Source: Actinophytocola sp036402745
Lineage (GTDB): Bacteria; Actinomycetota; Actinomycetes; Mycobacteriales; Pseudonocardiaceae
NCBI RefSeq assembly: GCF_036402745.1
Contig: NZ_DASWSJ010000035.1
Coordinates: 13,546-77,545, forward strand
Length of the DNA stretch: 64,000 nucleotides
Direction: 5' to 3'
Shown here: positions 8,038-16,052 of the stretch, piece after piece
Numbering within the stretch: position 1 is the stretch's first letter
Layout of the letters: each line of letters begins with the position of its first letter
The notes under the pieces: generated by a model
Database searches by the model: none
Seen by the model: only the letters and a program-made list of their open reading frames with translations
What the model was told of the DNA's origin: nothing
Position numbers and translations under genes: made by a program

Positions 8038-8994
8038 GTGGCGCGCAGAACGCACCGCCGGGACGAAGGCGGCAGCGAGAAGAAGAAGCTTCGCAGCCGC
8101 CGGCACAATCCCGACGGCACTATGTCCCTTCGGGATCACCTGTACGAGCTGCGGCACCGGCTGGGCCTGGCGTTACTGAGCCTCCTGGTCGGCTGCATCC
8201 TCGGGTTCCTGTGGTTCCAGTGGCGGGTCGGTCCGATCCCGTCGCTCGGTCACCTGATGACCGCGCCGTACTGCTCGTTGCCGGCCGACGTCCGGCTCAC
8301 CGGTGCGGACTGCCGGCTGCTGCAGACCCAGCCGTTCGAGGCGTTCCTGGTCCAGTTCAAGGTGGGGCTCGCCGCGGGCGCGGTGCTGACCAGCCCGTTG
8401 TGGCTGTACCAGATCTGGGCGTTCATCACGCCGGGCCTGTACGACAACGAGCGGAAGTTCACCCGCATCTTCGTCGTGCTGGCCTCCCTCCTGTTCGCCT
8501 GCGGCGCCGTGCTGGCCTACTACGTGGTGCCCAAGGGCCTGGCGGTGCTGGTCAGCTTCGGTGGCGACCAGTTCATCACCGCCCTCGCCGCCGACCAGTA
8601 CATCTCGTTCGTCCTGGTGATGCTGATGATCTTCGGCGTCAGCTTCGAGCTGCCGCTGCTGATCACCATGCTCAACCGGATCGGGATCCTGCCCTACCGC
8701 AACCTCAAGAACTGGCGGCGCGGCATCATCTTCGCGCTGTTCGTGTTCGCCGCCATCGCCACGCCGGGTACCGACCCGATCGGCATGCTCGTGCTCGCCG
8801 GCGCGATGACCGTGCTGTTCGAGGTCGCCGTGCAGATCGCCCGGATCCACGACCGCAAGAAGGACCGCGAGGCCGTCGCCGAGGGCTGGGGTGACCCGGA
8901 GGACTACGACCTCAAGCCGGAGGACGTGCCGGACAAGCCCGCACCGGACCCGAGCGTGCCGGAACGCACGGCCGGCTTCGACGACGTGACCTGA
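8038..8994 (+). CDS. tatC: Twin-arginine translocase subunit TatC
   Basis: Multispanning receptor of the Tat translocase that recognises the twin-arginine signal peptide. 318 residues: a basic N-terminal extension of about 28 residues, then the conserved MSLRDHLYELRHRL entry into helix 1, the LLQTQPFEAFLVQFKVGL region containing the conserved Phe-Glu pair, and six membrane helices up to about residue 260, then an acidic Pro-rich cytoplasmic tail. The GTG at 8038 follows tatA by 18 bp. One TTA codon occurs at 8173-8175, notable because TTA is rare in such genomes and this is a core gene. Confidence 0.95.
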   Translation: MARRTHRRDEGGSEKKKLRSRRHNPDGTMSLRDHLYELRHRLGLALLSLLVGCILGFLWFQWRVGPIPSLGHLMTAPYCSLPADVRLTGADCRLLQTQPFEAFLVQFKVGLAAGAVLTSPLWLYQIWAFITPGLYDNERKFTRIFVVLASLLFACGAVLAYYVVPKGLAVLVSFGGDQFITALAADQYISFVLVMLMIFGVSFELPLLITMLNRIGILPYRNLKNWRRGIIFALFVFAAIATPGTDPIGMLVLAGAMTVLFEVAVQIARIHDRKKDREAVAEGWGDPEDYDLKPEDVPDKPAPDPSVPERTAGFDDVT

Positions 8995-9008
8995 CGGGCG
9001 GCGCACGC

Positions 9009-9911
9009 ATGCGGGCCGCCATGGTGGTGCACCCGGCGTCCGGCCTCGGCCGGGCGGGCCGGATCGCGGACACGGTCGCGCAGCGGCTGCGGGGCGCGGT
9101 CGACGACCTCGTCATCGTGGCGGCGAGCACCGTCGAGGAGTCCCGCCGGCTGATGGAGAAGGCCCACGGCACGAGCCTCGACCTGCTGGTCGTGGTCGGC
9201 GGCGACGGCTCGGCCCACCAGGGTGTGCAGTTCTGCGCGGACACCGGCGTCGCGCTCGCGGTGATCCCCGCGGGCACCGGCAACGACCTCGCCCGCACGC
9301 TGGGCGCGCCGAAGGACCCGCTCGAGGCCACCGACGCGCTGGTCGCCGCCATCAGCTCCGGCGAGCGCAGCACGATCGACCTCGGCCGGGTGGCCGGCGG
9401 GCCGTGGTTCGCCGGCGTGCTGTGCGCCGGGTTCGACTCCGCGGTCAACGAGCGCGCCAACCGGATGCGCTGGCCGTCCGGCCCGCGCCGCTACGACCTG
9501 GCGATCCTCGCCGAGCTGGCCAGGCTGCGCCCGGGCCCGCTCACGGTCGTCGAGGACGGCGGCCGCGCGGAGCTGGAGGCCACCCAGATCGCGGTCGGCA
9601 ACATCCCGTTCTACGGCGGCGGCATCCCGATCTGTCCCGACGCCGACCCCACCGACGGCCTGCTCGACATCACCCTCGTCGGCCGGGCCAGCCGGTTCGA
9701 CCTCGTGAAGATGCTGCCCGGGCTGCGCACCGGCAACCACGTGCACAACCCCCTCGTCACCACCTCGCGGGCCCGCGAGGTCCGGCTCGGCGGGGCCGGC
9801 GGTGGGGCCAACGGCTGGGTCGCCTACGCCGACGGCGAGCGCATCGGGCCGCTCCCCGTCGAGGTCAGCTGCGTCCCCGCGGCGCTCACCGTGGTCGGCC
9901 GCGCGGCCTAG
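9009..9911 (+). CDS. Diacylglycerol/lipid kinase (DAGK catalytic domain)
   Basis: Soluble or membrane-associated lipid kinase of the DgkB/YegS type that phosphorylates diacylglycerol or a related lipid using ATP. The 300-residue protein has the N-terminal nucleotide-binding domain with VVVGGDGSAHQ (about residues 63-73, the GGDG ATP motif) and PAGTGNDLART (about 89-99), then the beta-rich second domain with the DGLLD motif at about residue 216. It starts 14 bp after tatC in the same direction, so it is probably part of the Tat operon. Sphingosine-kinase-like specificity cannot be excluded. Confidence 0.88.
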   Translation: MRAAMVVHPASGLGRAGRIADTVAQRLRGAVDDLVIVAASTVEESRRLMEKAHGTSLDLLVVVGGDGSAHQGVQFCADTGVALAVIPAGTGNDLARTLGAPKDPLEATDALVAAISSGERSTIDLGRVAGGPWFAGVLCAGFDSAVNERANRMRWPSGPRRYDLAILAELARLRPGPLTVVEDGGRAELEATQIAVGNIPFYGGGIPICPDADPTDGLLDITLVGRASRFDLVKMLPGLRTGNHVHNPLVTTSRAREVRLGGAGGGANGWVAYADGERIGPLPVEVSCVPAALTVVGRAA

Positions 9912-9940
9912 CCGGCGCGACATGTGACAGTCTTGATGAT

Positions 9941-12712
9941 GTGGCCACCAGCCCTTCTTCGTCTCCGGCCGAGGCCTACACGGCGTCGCGCCGCCGGTCC
10001 AGCCACCCGAAGCTGACCGAGTTCGCCGGGCAGCTGCCCTTCGAGCTGGACCCCTTCCAGGACCAGGCCTGCGCCGCGCTCGAGGACGGCCACGGCGTGC
10101 TGGTGTGTGCGCCCACCGGCGCTGGAAAGACCGTGGTGGGCGAGTTCGCCGTGCACCTCGCGCTCACCGAGGGCCGCAAGTGCTTCTACACCACGCCGAT
10201 CAAGGCCCTGTCCAACCAGAAGTACGCCGACCTGGCCGAGCGGTACGGTCCCAAGTCGGTCGGCCTGCTCACCGGCGACTCGTCGGTCAACGGCAACGCG
10301 CCGATCGTGGTGATGACCACCGAGGTCCTGCGCAACATGCTCTACGCCGGCTCGTCCACCCTCGACGGGCTCGGCTACGTGGTGATGGACGAGGTGCACT
10401 ACCTCGCCGACCGGTTCCGCGGCGCGGTGTGGGAGGAGGTCATCCTGCACCTGCCGGACTGGGTGCGGTTGATCAGCCTGTCCGCCACGGTCAGCAACGC
10501 CGAGGAGTTCGGCGACTGGCTCGTCGAGGTCCGCGGCGACACCACGGTCGTGGTCGACGAGCACCGGCCGGTGCCGCTGTGGCAGCACATGATGGTGTCC
10601 GGCCGGATGCTCGACCTCTTCGTCGGCGAGGACGCCGAGGGCCTCGCCAAGATCAACCCGGACCTGTTGCGCCGCACCGAGGACGCGGCTCGGCAGCAGT
10701 CGCCGTGGCAGGGCCCGCGCAACCGGGGTCGCGGCCGGGCCGCGCCCGTGCGCGGCGGCCCCCGGTTCCGGCCGCCGTCCCGCGTCGACATGGTGTCCCG
10801 TTTGGACGGTGCCGGGCTGCTGCCGGCCATCGTGTTCGTGTTCAGTCGGGTCGGCTGCGACGCCGCGGTGGCCCAGTGCACCCGGTCGGGCCTGCGGATG
10901 AACACCGAGGCCGAGATCGCCGAGATACGCCGGATCGTCGAAGCGCGCACCAAGGACCTCGCCGACGCCGACCTGCGCGTGCTCGGCTTCTGGGAGTGGC
11001 GCGAGGCGCTGGAGCGCGGGTTCGCGAGCCACCACGCGGGGCTGCTGCCGGCGTTCAAGGAGACCGTCGAGGAGCTGTTCGTCCGCGGCCTGGTCAAGGT
11101 GGTGTTCGCCACCGAGACGCTGGCGCTGGGCATCAACATGCCGGCCCGCACGGTCGTGCTCGAGCGGCTCGTGAAGTACAACGGCGAGGCGCACGTCGAG
11201 CTCACCGCGGGGGAGTACACCCAGCTCACCGGCCGGGCCGGGCGGCGGGGCATCGACGTCGAGGGGCACGCGGTCGTCGTCTGGACCCCGGGCGTCGACC
11301 CGAAGACCGTGGCGGGCCTGGCGTCGACCCGGACCTACCCGCTGCGCTCGTCGTTCCGGCCGGCGTACAACATGGCCGTCAACCTGGTCGACCGGCTCGG
11401 CGCCCAGCAGGCCCGCGAGCTGCTCGAGCAGTCGTTCGCCCAGTTCCAGGCCGACCGGTCGGTGGTGGGGCTCGCGCGACGGATCGAGCGCAACCGCGAG
11501 GCCCTCGATGGCTACCAGGAGTCGATGACGTGTCACCTCGGCGACTTCGCCGAGTACGCGGCGCTGCGCGCCAAGCTGTCCGAGCGGGAGAAGTCGTTGT
11601 CCCGCAAGAACGCGTCGGCCCGGCGGGCGGACGCGGCCCGGTCGCTGGAGTCGCTGCGCAAGGGTGACGTGATCGCCGTGCCCGCAGGCCGGCGCTCCGG
11701 CCTCGCCATCGTCATCGACCCCGGGGTCGACCAGCTGGGGGAGCCGCGGCCGCTGGTGCTCACCGAGGACCGGTGGGCCGGCCGGCTCTCGGTCGCCGAC
11801 TTTCCGACGCCGGTGGAGGCGCTCGGCCGGATCAAGCTGCCCAAGCAGGTCGACCTGCGCTCGCCGCGGTCGCGCCGCGACCTCGCGTCGACGCTGCGCA
11901 ACACCGGCATCGAGGCGCCCGGCCGCATCCGGCGGCGCTCGGCGGGCGGTGGCGAGGACGACGGCGAGCTGGCCGCGCTGCGCCGGGCGTTGCGCGCGCA
12001 CCCGTGCCACGGCTGCGACGACCGCGAGGTGCACGCGCGGTGGGCCGAGCGGTACCGCCGGCTCCAGGCCGAGACCGAGCAGCTGGAGCAGAAGGTCGCG
12101 GCCACCACCCACTCGCTGGCCCGCGGCTTCGACCGGATCCGCGCGCTGCTCACCGAACGCGGCTACCTCGCGAAGAAGAACGGCGACGACGAGGTCACCG
12201 CCGACGGCCGGCGCCTCGCCCGGCTCTACAGCGAGTCGGACCTGTTGGCCGCCGAGTGCCTGCGCCAGGGCATCTGGGACGCGCTGACCGCGCCGGAGCT
12301 CGCGGCGGTGGTGTCGGCGCTGGTGTTCGAGGCGCGCCGGGACGGGCCGAGCGAGCCGCGGGTGCCGGCCGGCCCGGTCACCGACGCGCTGGCCGAGACC
12401 GCCCGGCTGTGGGCGTCGCTGGAGGCCGACGAGCGGCGGCATAAGCTGGAGCGGACCCGGCAGCCGGACGCGGGCTTCGCGTGGACGGTGTACCGGTGGG
12501 CCCGCGGCGAGACCCTGGAGCGGGTGATGACCGCGTCGGAGTCCGCGGGCTCGGAGATCTCCGCCGGTGACTTCGTCCGGTGGTGCCGGCAGGTGATCGA
12601 CCTGCTCGACCAGCTGCGTGACGTGATGGGCAGGGCGCACCCGGTGGGGGCGGCCGCGGACGAGGCCGTGCGCACCATGCGGCGCGGGGTCGTGGCCCTG
12701 GGAACGGCATGA
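9941..12712 (+). CDS. helY: Ski2-like DEAD/DEAH-box RNA helicase HelY
   Basis: Large superfamily 2 helicase (923 residues) of the Ski2/Mtr4 type found next to tatC in mycobacteria (Rv2092c). Motif I APTGAGKT lies at about residues 58-65, motif II DEVH at about 150, motif III SAT at about 178, and motif VI TQLTGRAGRRG at about 427. A long C-terminal region (about residues 480-923) includes the DSHCT-like domain and CHGC with a Cys-Asp-Asp pair near 690. The GTG at 9941 is 7 nt after CAGTCT, consistent with a leaderless start. A role in RNA processing or decay is inferred from the family. Confidence 0.92.
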   Translation: MATSPSSSPAEAYTASRRRSSHPKLTEFAGQLPFELDPFQDQACAALEDGHGVLVCAPTGAGKTVVGEFAVHLALTEGRKCFYTTPIKALSNQKYADLAERYGPKSVGLLTGDSSVNGNAPIVVMTTEVLRNMLYAGSSTLDGLGYVVMDEVHYLADRFRGAVWEEVILHLPDWVRLISLSATVSNAEEFGDWLVEVRGDTTVVVDEHRPVPLWQHMMVSGRMLDLFVGEDAEGLAKINPDLLRRTEDAARQQSPWQGPRNRGRGRAAPVRGGPRFRPPSRVDMVSRLDGAGLLPAIVFVFSRVGCDAAVAQCTRSGLRMNTEAEIAEIRRIVEARTKDLADADLRVLGFWEWREALERGFASHHAGLLPAFKETVEELFVRGLVKVVFATETLALGINMPARTVVLERLVKYNGEAHVELTAGEYTQLTGRAGRRGIDVEGHAVVVWTPGVDPKTVAGLASTRTYPLRSSFRPAYNMAVNLVDRLGAQQARELLEQSFAQFQADRSVVGLARRIERNREALDGYQESMTCHLGDFAEYAALRAKLSEREKSLSRKNASARRADAARSLESLRKGDVIAVPAGRRSGLAIVIDPGVDQLGEPRPLVLTEDRWAGRLSVADFPTPVEALGRIKLPKQVDLRSPRSRRDLASTLRNTGIEAPGRIRRRSAGGGEDDGELAALRRALRAHPCHGCDDREVHARWAERYRRLQAETEQLEQKVAATTHSLARGFDRIRALLTERGYLAKKNGDDEVTADGRRLARLYSESDLLAAECLRQGIWDALTAPELAAVVSALVFEARRDGPSEPRVPAGPVTDALAETARLWASLEADERRHKLERTRQPDAGFAWTVYRWARGETLERVMTASESAGSEISAGDFVRWCRQVIDLLDQLRDVMGRAHPVGAAADEAVRTMRRGVVALGTA

Positions 12713-12827
12713 CTCGGCCACTTGGTTGGATTCGCGTGGCGGAGCACACGGGGCGTATACCTCCCGCTATGGTTTGATCGCGCCCAGCAGATCCGACCGT
12801 GCGACCTCGATTTCGCGGAGGCGAACC

Positions 12828-13547
12828 ATGACCAGCCCCTACGGGCCTCCCGGTGGGAACGACCCGCAGCAGCAGTGGGGACAGCAGCCCTACGGCGGCG
12901 GTCCCACCCCGGGCACGCCGTCGGGCACGCCGTCCGGCGGGTTCCCGGCGCAAGGCCCCGGTCAGGGTGGTTATGGGCAGCAGCCGCAGCAGCCGCAGCA
13001 GCCGCAGCAGCCGTACGGTCAGCAGGACCCGACGCCGCCCGGCTATGGTCAGCCCGACCCGTCGCAGCAGCCCTACGGTGGGTACGGCCAGCAGCAGCCG
13101 ACGCAGCAGTACCCCTACGGTCAGCAGCAGCAGCCCTACGGTGGGTACGGTCAGCCGCAGCAGCAGCCGGGCGGGTACCCGCCCCAGTACGGCCAGCAGC
13201 CCCCGAAGAAGGGTGGCGGCGCCTGGATCTGGGTCGTGGTCGTGGTCATCGTGCTCGCGGCTGGCGCGTTCGGCGTGCTCGGCTTCGTCACGCCGGGCTT
13301 CCTGAACAAGAAGGTCTTCGACGAGTCCGCCCTCGAGGGCGACAACGGCGTGAAGAAGATCCTCATCGAGAACTACCACGAGCCCAAGGCCGACATCTCG
13401 AAGGTCGACTGCCCGGCCGACCAGGAAGTCAAGCAGGGCAACACGTTCAACTGCACGGCGACGATCCGCGACCAGCCGATGAACGTCAAGATCACCGTCG
13501 TGAACAACGACGGCCAGTACGAGGTCTCGACACCGGAAGCCAAGTAG
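12828..13547 (+). CDS. Gln/Pro/Gly-rich membrane protein with DUF4333-like extracytoplasmic domain
   Basis: Single-pass membrane protein of 239 residues. Residues 1-128 are low complexity, built from variants of QQPYGGYGQ. A membrane helix spans about 131-153, and the last ~80 residues form a small extracytoplasmic domain with two cysteines (VDCPADQEVKQGNTFNCTA), the DUF4333 pattern. GGAGG (12817-12821) is 6 nt before the ATG at 12828. Its place directly after helY and before the 5'-3' exonuclease matches the M. tuberculosis order Rv2092c-Rv2091c-Rv2090. Function unknown; the two Cys probably form a disulfide. Confidence 0.82.
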   Translation: MTSPYGPPGGNDPQQQWGQQPYGGGPTPGTPSGTPSGGFPAQGPGQGGYGQQPQQPQQPQQPYGQQDPTPPGYGQPDPSQQPYGGYGQQQPTQQYPYGQQQQPYGGYGQPQQQPGGYPPQYGQQPPKKGGGAWIWVVVVVIVLAAGAFGVLGFVTPGFLNKKVFDESALEGDNGVKKILIENYHEPKADISKVDCPADQEVKQGNTFNCTATIRDQPMNVKITVVNNDGQYEVSTPEAK

Positions 13548-13552
13548 CTCGG

Positions 13553-13571
13553 TTCAACCGGGGCGGTTGAA
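13553..13571. terminator. Hairpin terminator after DUF4333 gene
   Basis: TTCAACC and GGTTGAA form perfect 7-bp arms around a GGGGC loop, 5 bp after the stop codon. There is no T-tract. Its position at the end of the helY-linked unit makes a terminator role likely. Confidence 0.55.
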
Positions 13572-13688
13572 GGGCGTGGACGGTCGGCCGGACACGGGCG
13601 GGTACGAGGTCGGGCTGCCGGAGAGCCGGTAGGCCGCGAACCGAGGCACTCGCTGGCGGGGCCACGGCGGAGACGGCATCATCGGCGG

Positions 13689-14933
13689 GTGACCCAGACG
13701 CTCTCGCCCGCGCGGACCACCGAGTTCGAGTTCCGGGCGCTCGACGACGACGACGCCGAGCTGCGGGTGGCCAACGACGTCTTCCGTGAGGCGCTGCACG
13801 ACGAGCCGCTCGACGACGAGAAGTGGGCCCTCATCAGGAAGGCCTACGAGCCCGGCCGCACGTACGGCGCGTTCGCCGGCGCCACCCTGGTCGGCACCAC
13901 CACCTCGCTCACCTCCAGCCTCACCCTGCCCGGCGGCGCGATCCTGCCGATGGCCGCGGTCACCGCCGTCGGCGTGCGGACCGACCACCGCCGGCGCGGC
14001 GCGCTCACCGGGCTGATGCGCCTGCAGCTCGCCGGGTGCGCCGCGGCCGGCGACGTGTTCGCCACGCTCCACGCGAGCGAGCCGACGATCTACGGCCGCT
14101 TCGGCTACGGGATCGGCACCCGGGTCCGCATCATGCGGGTCCGGCCGGCCCGCGCGCGTGTCCGCCCGGAGGTGCCGACGTCCGGCACGGTCCGGCTGCT
14201 CAGCAAGGACGAGGCGCTCACCCTGCTGCCCGAGGCGTACCCGCGGCTGCAGCAGGCCCGCGCCGGGATGATGGGCCGCTCGCCGGCGTGGTGGGCCCTC
14301 AACTACGAGCGCCGCATGGAGCACGGCTACTTCCGGGTGGCCGCGCACTTCCGCCCCGACGGCGAGATCGACGGCTTCGTCGGGTACCGGCCCGGCCCGT
14401 TCCCGTCCGACGACGTGCGCGCCGGCGCCGCGATCGGTGTCCTCGACTTCACCGCCGCCGGCCAGGAGGCCACCAGCGACCTGTGGCGGTTCCTGCTCGA
14501 CATCGACCTCATCGAGGAGGTCACCGTCTACATGCGCCCGATGGACGACCCGCTCGAGGCGATGCTGGTCGACCTGTTCGCCGTCCGCACCGAGCTGGAC
14601 GACGAGCTGTGGGTCCGCGTGCTGGACGTGCCCACCGCGCTCGCCGGCCGGACCTACGGCGCCGCCGACCCGGTGGTGATCGAGATCGTGGATCCCTTGC
14701 TGCCCACCAACTCCGGCCGCTACCTGATCAGTCCACAAGGGACTGAACGCACCGGGGCGCCGGCCGCGCTGACGATGACCGTCGAGACCCTCGGCATGAT
14801 CTACCTCGGCACGTGGCGCCCCTCCGCGCTCGCCTCGATCGGCCGCCTCACCGCGACCGACCCCGGCGCGCTACCCGCCGCCGACCGCCTGTTCGCGACC
14901 GACCGCCCCGCGTGGTGCGGTAGCTTGTTCTGA
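13689..14933 (+). CDS. Eis-family GNAT N-acetyltransferase
   Basis: Acetyl-CoA-dependent acetyltransferase of 414 residues with the three-part Eis layout: an N-terminal GNAT domain (about residues 10-150, with AVTAVGVRTDHRRRGALTGLM carrying the RRxxG acetyl-CoA loop), a second degenerate GNAT domain, and an SCP2-like C-terminal domain ending in Leu-Phe. In Eis the terminal Phe carboxylate acts as the general base, and this protein also ends in Phe. Known Eis enzymes acetylate aminoglycosides or protein lysines; the substrate here is unknown. The GTG start has CATCAT 6 nt upstream. Confidence 0.88.
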   Translation: MTQTLSPARTTEFEFRALDDDDAELRVANDVFREALHDEPLDDEKWALIRKAYEPGRTYGAFAGATLVGTTTSLTSSLTLPGGAILPMAAVTAVGVRTDHRRRGALTGLMRLQLAGCAAAGDVFATLHASEPTIYGRFGYGIGTRVRIMRVRPARARVRPEVPTSGTVRLLSKDEALTLLPEAYPRLQQARAGMMGRSPAWWALNYERRMEHGYFRVAAHFRPDGEIDGFVGYRPGPFPSDDVRAGAAIGVLDFTAAGQEATSDLWRFLLDIDLIEEVTVYMRPMDDPLEAMLVDLFAVRTELDDELWVRVLDVPTALAGRTYGAADPVVIEIVDPLLPTNSGRYLISPQGTERTGAPAALTMTVETLGMIYLGTWRPSALASIGRLTATDPGALPAADRLFATDRPAWCGSLF

Positions 14934-14956
14934 CATCCCCGGCGGAAGGTCAGCAG

Positions 14957-15070
14957 GTGCGGCACGTGCTCGTGGCGGCTCTCGTGGTCGTCGCCGTGCT
15001 CACGGCGGGCTGCGGCCCGGACAAGCCCACCGGCCCGGACCTCAAGGACTTCGCCGCGCAGTCCCGCTAG
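14957..15070 (+). CDS. Very small lipoprotein (37 aa)
   Basis: Short gene with a GTG start, a good ribosome binding site (GGAAGG at 14944-14949, 7 nt before the start) and a TAG stop. The product has a basic start (RH), a 14-residue hydrophobic stretch and a lipobox LTAGC at residues 15-19, leaving a mature lipopeptide of 19 residues after lipidation at Cys19. It starts 23 bp after the Eis-like gene, probably in one transcript, and its stop overlaps the convergent exonuclease stop (shared CTAG). Codon use matches the genome. Function unknown. Confidence 0.65.
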   Translation: MRHVLVAALVVVAVLTAGCGPDKPTGPDLKDFAAQSR

Positions 15071-16008
15071 GCGCGGACCGCCGCCAGCGCGGCCAGCAGC
15101 CGGTCCACCGACGCGCCCAGGTCCCACTTCTCCTGCAGGGCACGCACCCGGTCCGGGTCGCGCGGCTCGGCGGGCACCACGTCGGCGCTGTCCACGGTCA
15201 CCGCGGCGTCCAGGGCCACCCGGACCACCAGCGGCGCCGCCGCCACGTACGCGGCCGCGTCCCGCAACGCCGTCTTCACCCGCAGCGGCACCAGCTTGTC
15301 GTCCGCGGCCGCGGCGGCCAGCAGGCCCTCCAGCGAGCCGAACCGGGTGATCAGCTTCGCCGCCGTCTTCTCGCCGACGCCGGTCACGCCGGGCAGGCCG
15401 TCCGACGGGTCGCCGCGCAGCAGCGCCATGTCCGCGTAGGCCAGGCCGCTGTTGAGCTCCGGCAGGTCGTAGCGGGCGGCCAGCTCACGCGGCCCGAGCA
15501 CCTCGGCCTTGGCCCACCCGCGGCCCACGTAGATGACCCGGACCGGCGTCGGCTCCTCGCGCACCACCTGGAAGAGGTCCCGGTCGCCCGAGACGACCTC
15601 CACCGGGTCCACCGACTCGCGGTGCACCAGCGTGCCGATCACGTCGTCCGCCTCGTACCCGCCGGCCTCCGCGGTCGCCAGGCCGACGGCGTCGAGCAGG
15701 TCGAGGATGATCGGCACCTGCGGGGTGAGCGTGTCGGGCACCTCCTCGACGTTGTTCACCGGGTCGGCCACCCGGTGCGCCTTGTACGACGGCAGCGCGT
15801 TCACCCGGAACGCCGGCCGCCAGTCCGCGTCGAGGCACGCCACCAGCCGGGACGGCCGCCGCTCGGTGAGGATTCGGGCGATCGTGTCGGCGAACCCGCG
15901 CACCGCGTTGACCGGCGTACCGTCCGGTGCGGTCATCGAATCGGGCAGCGCGTAGTAGGAGCGGAAGTACAGGCTGGCCGAGTCCAGCAGAACAAGAGGA
16001 CGACTCAC
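15067..16008 (-). CDS. 5'-3' exonuclease (Pol I N-terminal domain-like / FEN family)
   Basis: Stand-alone 5' nuclease of 313 residues that resembles the N-terminal domain of DNA polymerase I and removes flaps or RNA primers. Acidic metal ligands are visible at LLDSASLYFRSYYA (D9), CLDAD (about 59-63), EADDVIG (about 119-125) and VSGDRDLFQVV (about 138-148). A helix-hairpin-helix segment, DGLPGVTGVGEKTAAKLI, lies at about 203-220. M. tuberculosis has the same gene (Rv2090) near helY. Convergent with the lipoprotein gene and divergent from the BTAD regulator 44 bp away. Confidence 0.92.
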   Translation of the reverse strand: MSRPLVLLDSASLYFRSYYALPDSMTAPDGTPVNAVRGFADTIARILTERRPSRLVACLDADWRPAFRVNALPSYKAHRVADPVNNVEEVPDTLTPQVPIILDLLDAVGLATAEAGGYEADDVIGTLVHRESVDPVEVVSGDRDLFQVVREEPTPVRVIYVGRGWAKAEVLGPRELAARYDLPELNSGLAYADMALLRGDPSDGLPGVTGVGEKTAAKLITRFGSLEGLLAAAAADDKLVPLRVKTALRDAAAYVAAAPLVVRVALDAAVTVDSADVVPAEPRDPDRVRALQEKWDLGASVDRLLAALAAVRA

Positions 16009-16052
16009 AGGCGCCAGCCTGCCATGTCGTACCGGGAAGGCAGAATCGACAC

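Noticed and set aside
9908..12721. 937-codon minus-strand frame
   Set aside because: Exact antisense of helY with low-complexity product and no motifs.
12970..13200. Short repeats that might be a CRISPR or minisatellite
   Set aside because: They encode the in-frame QQPYGGYGQ low-complexity segment of a membrane protein; no unique spacers.
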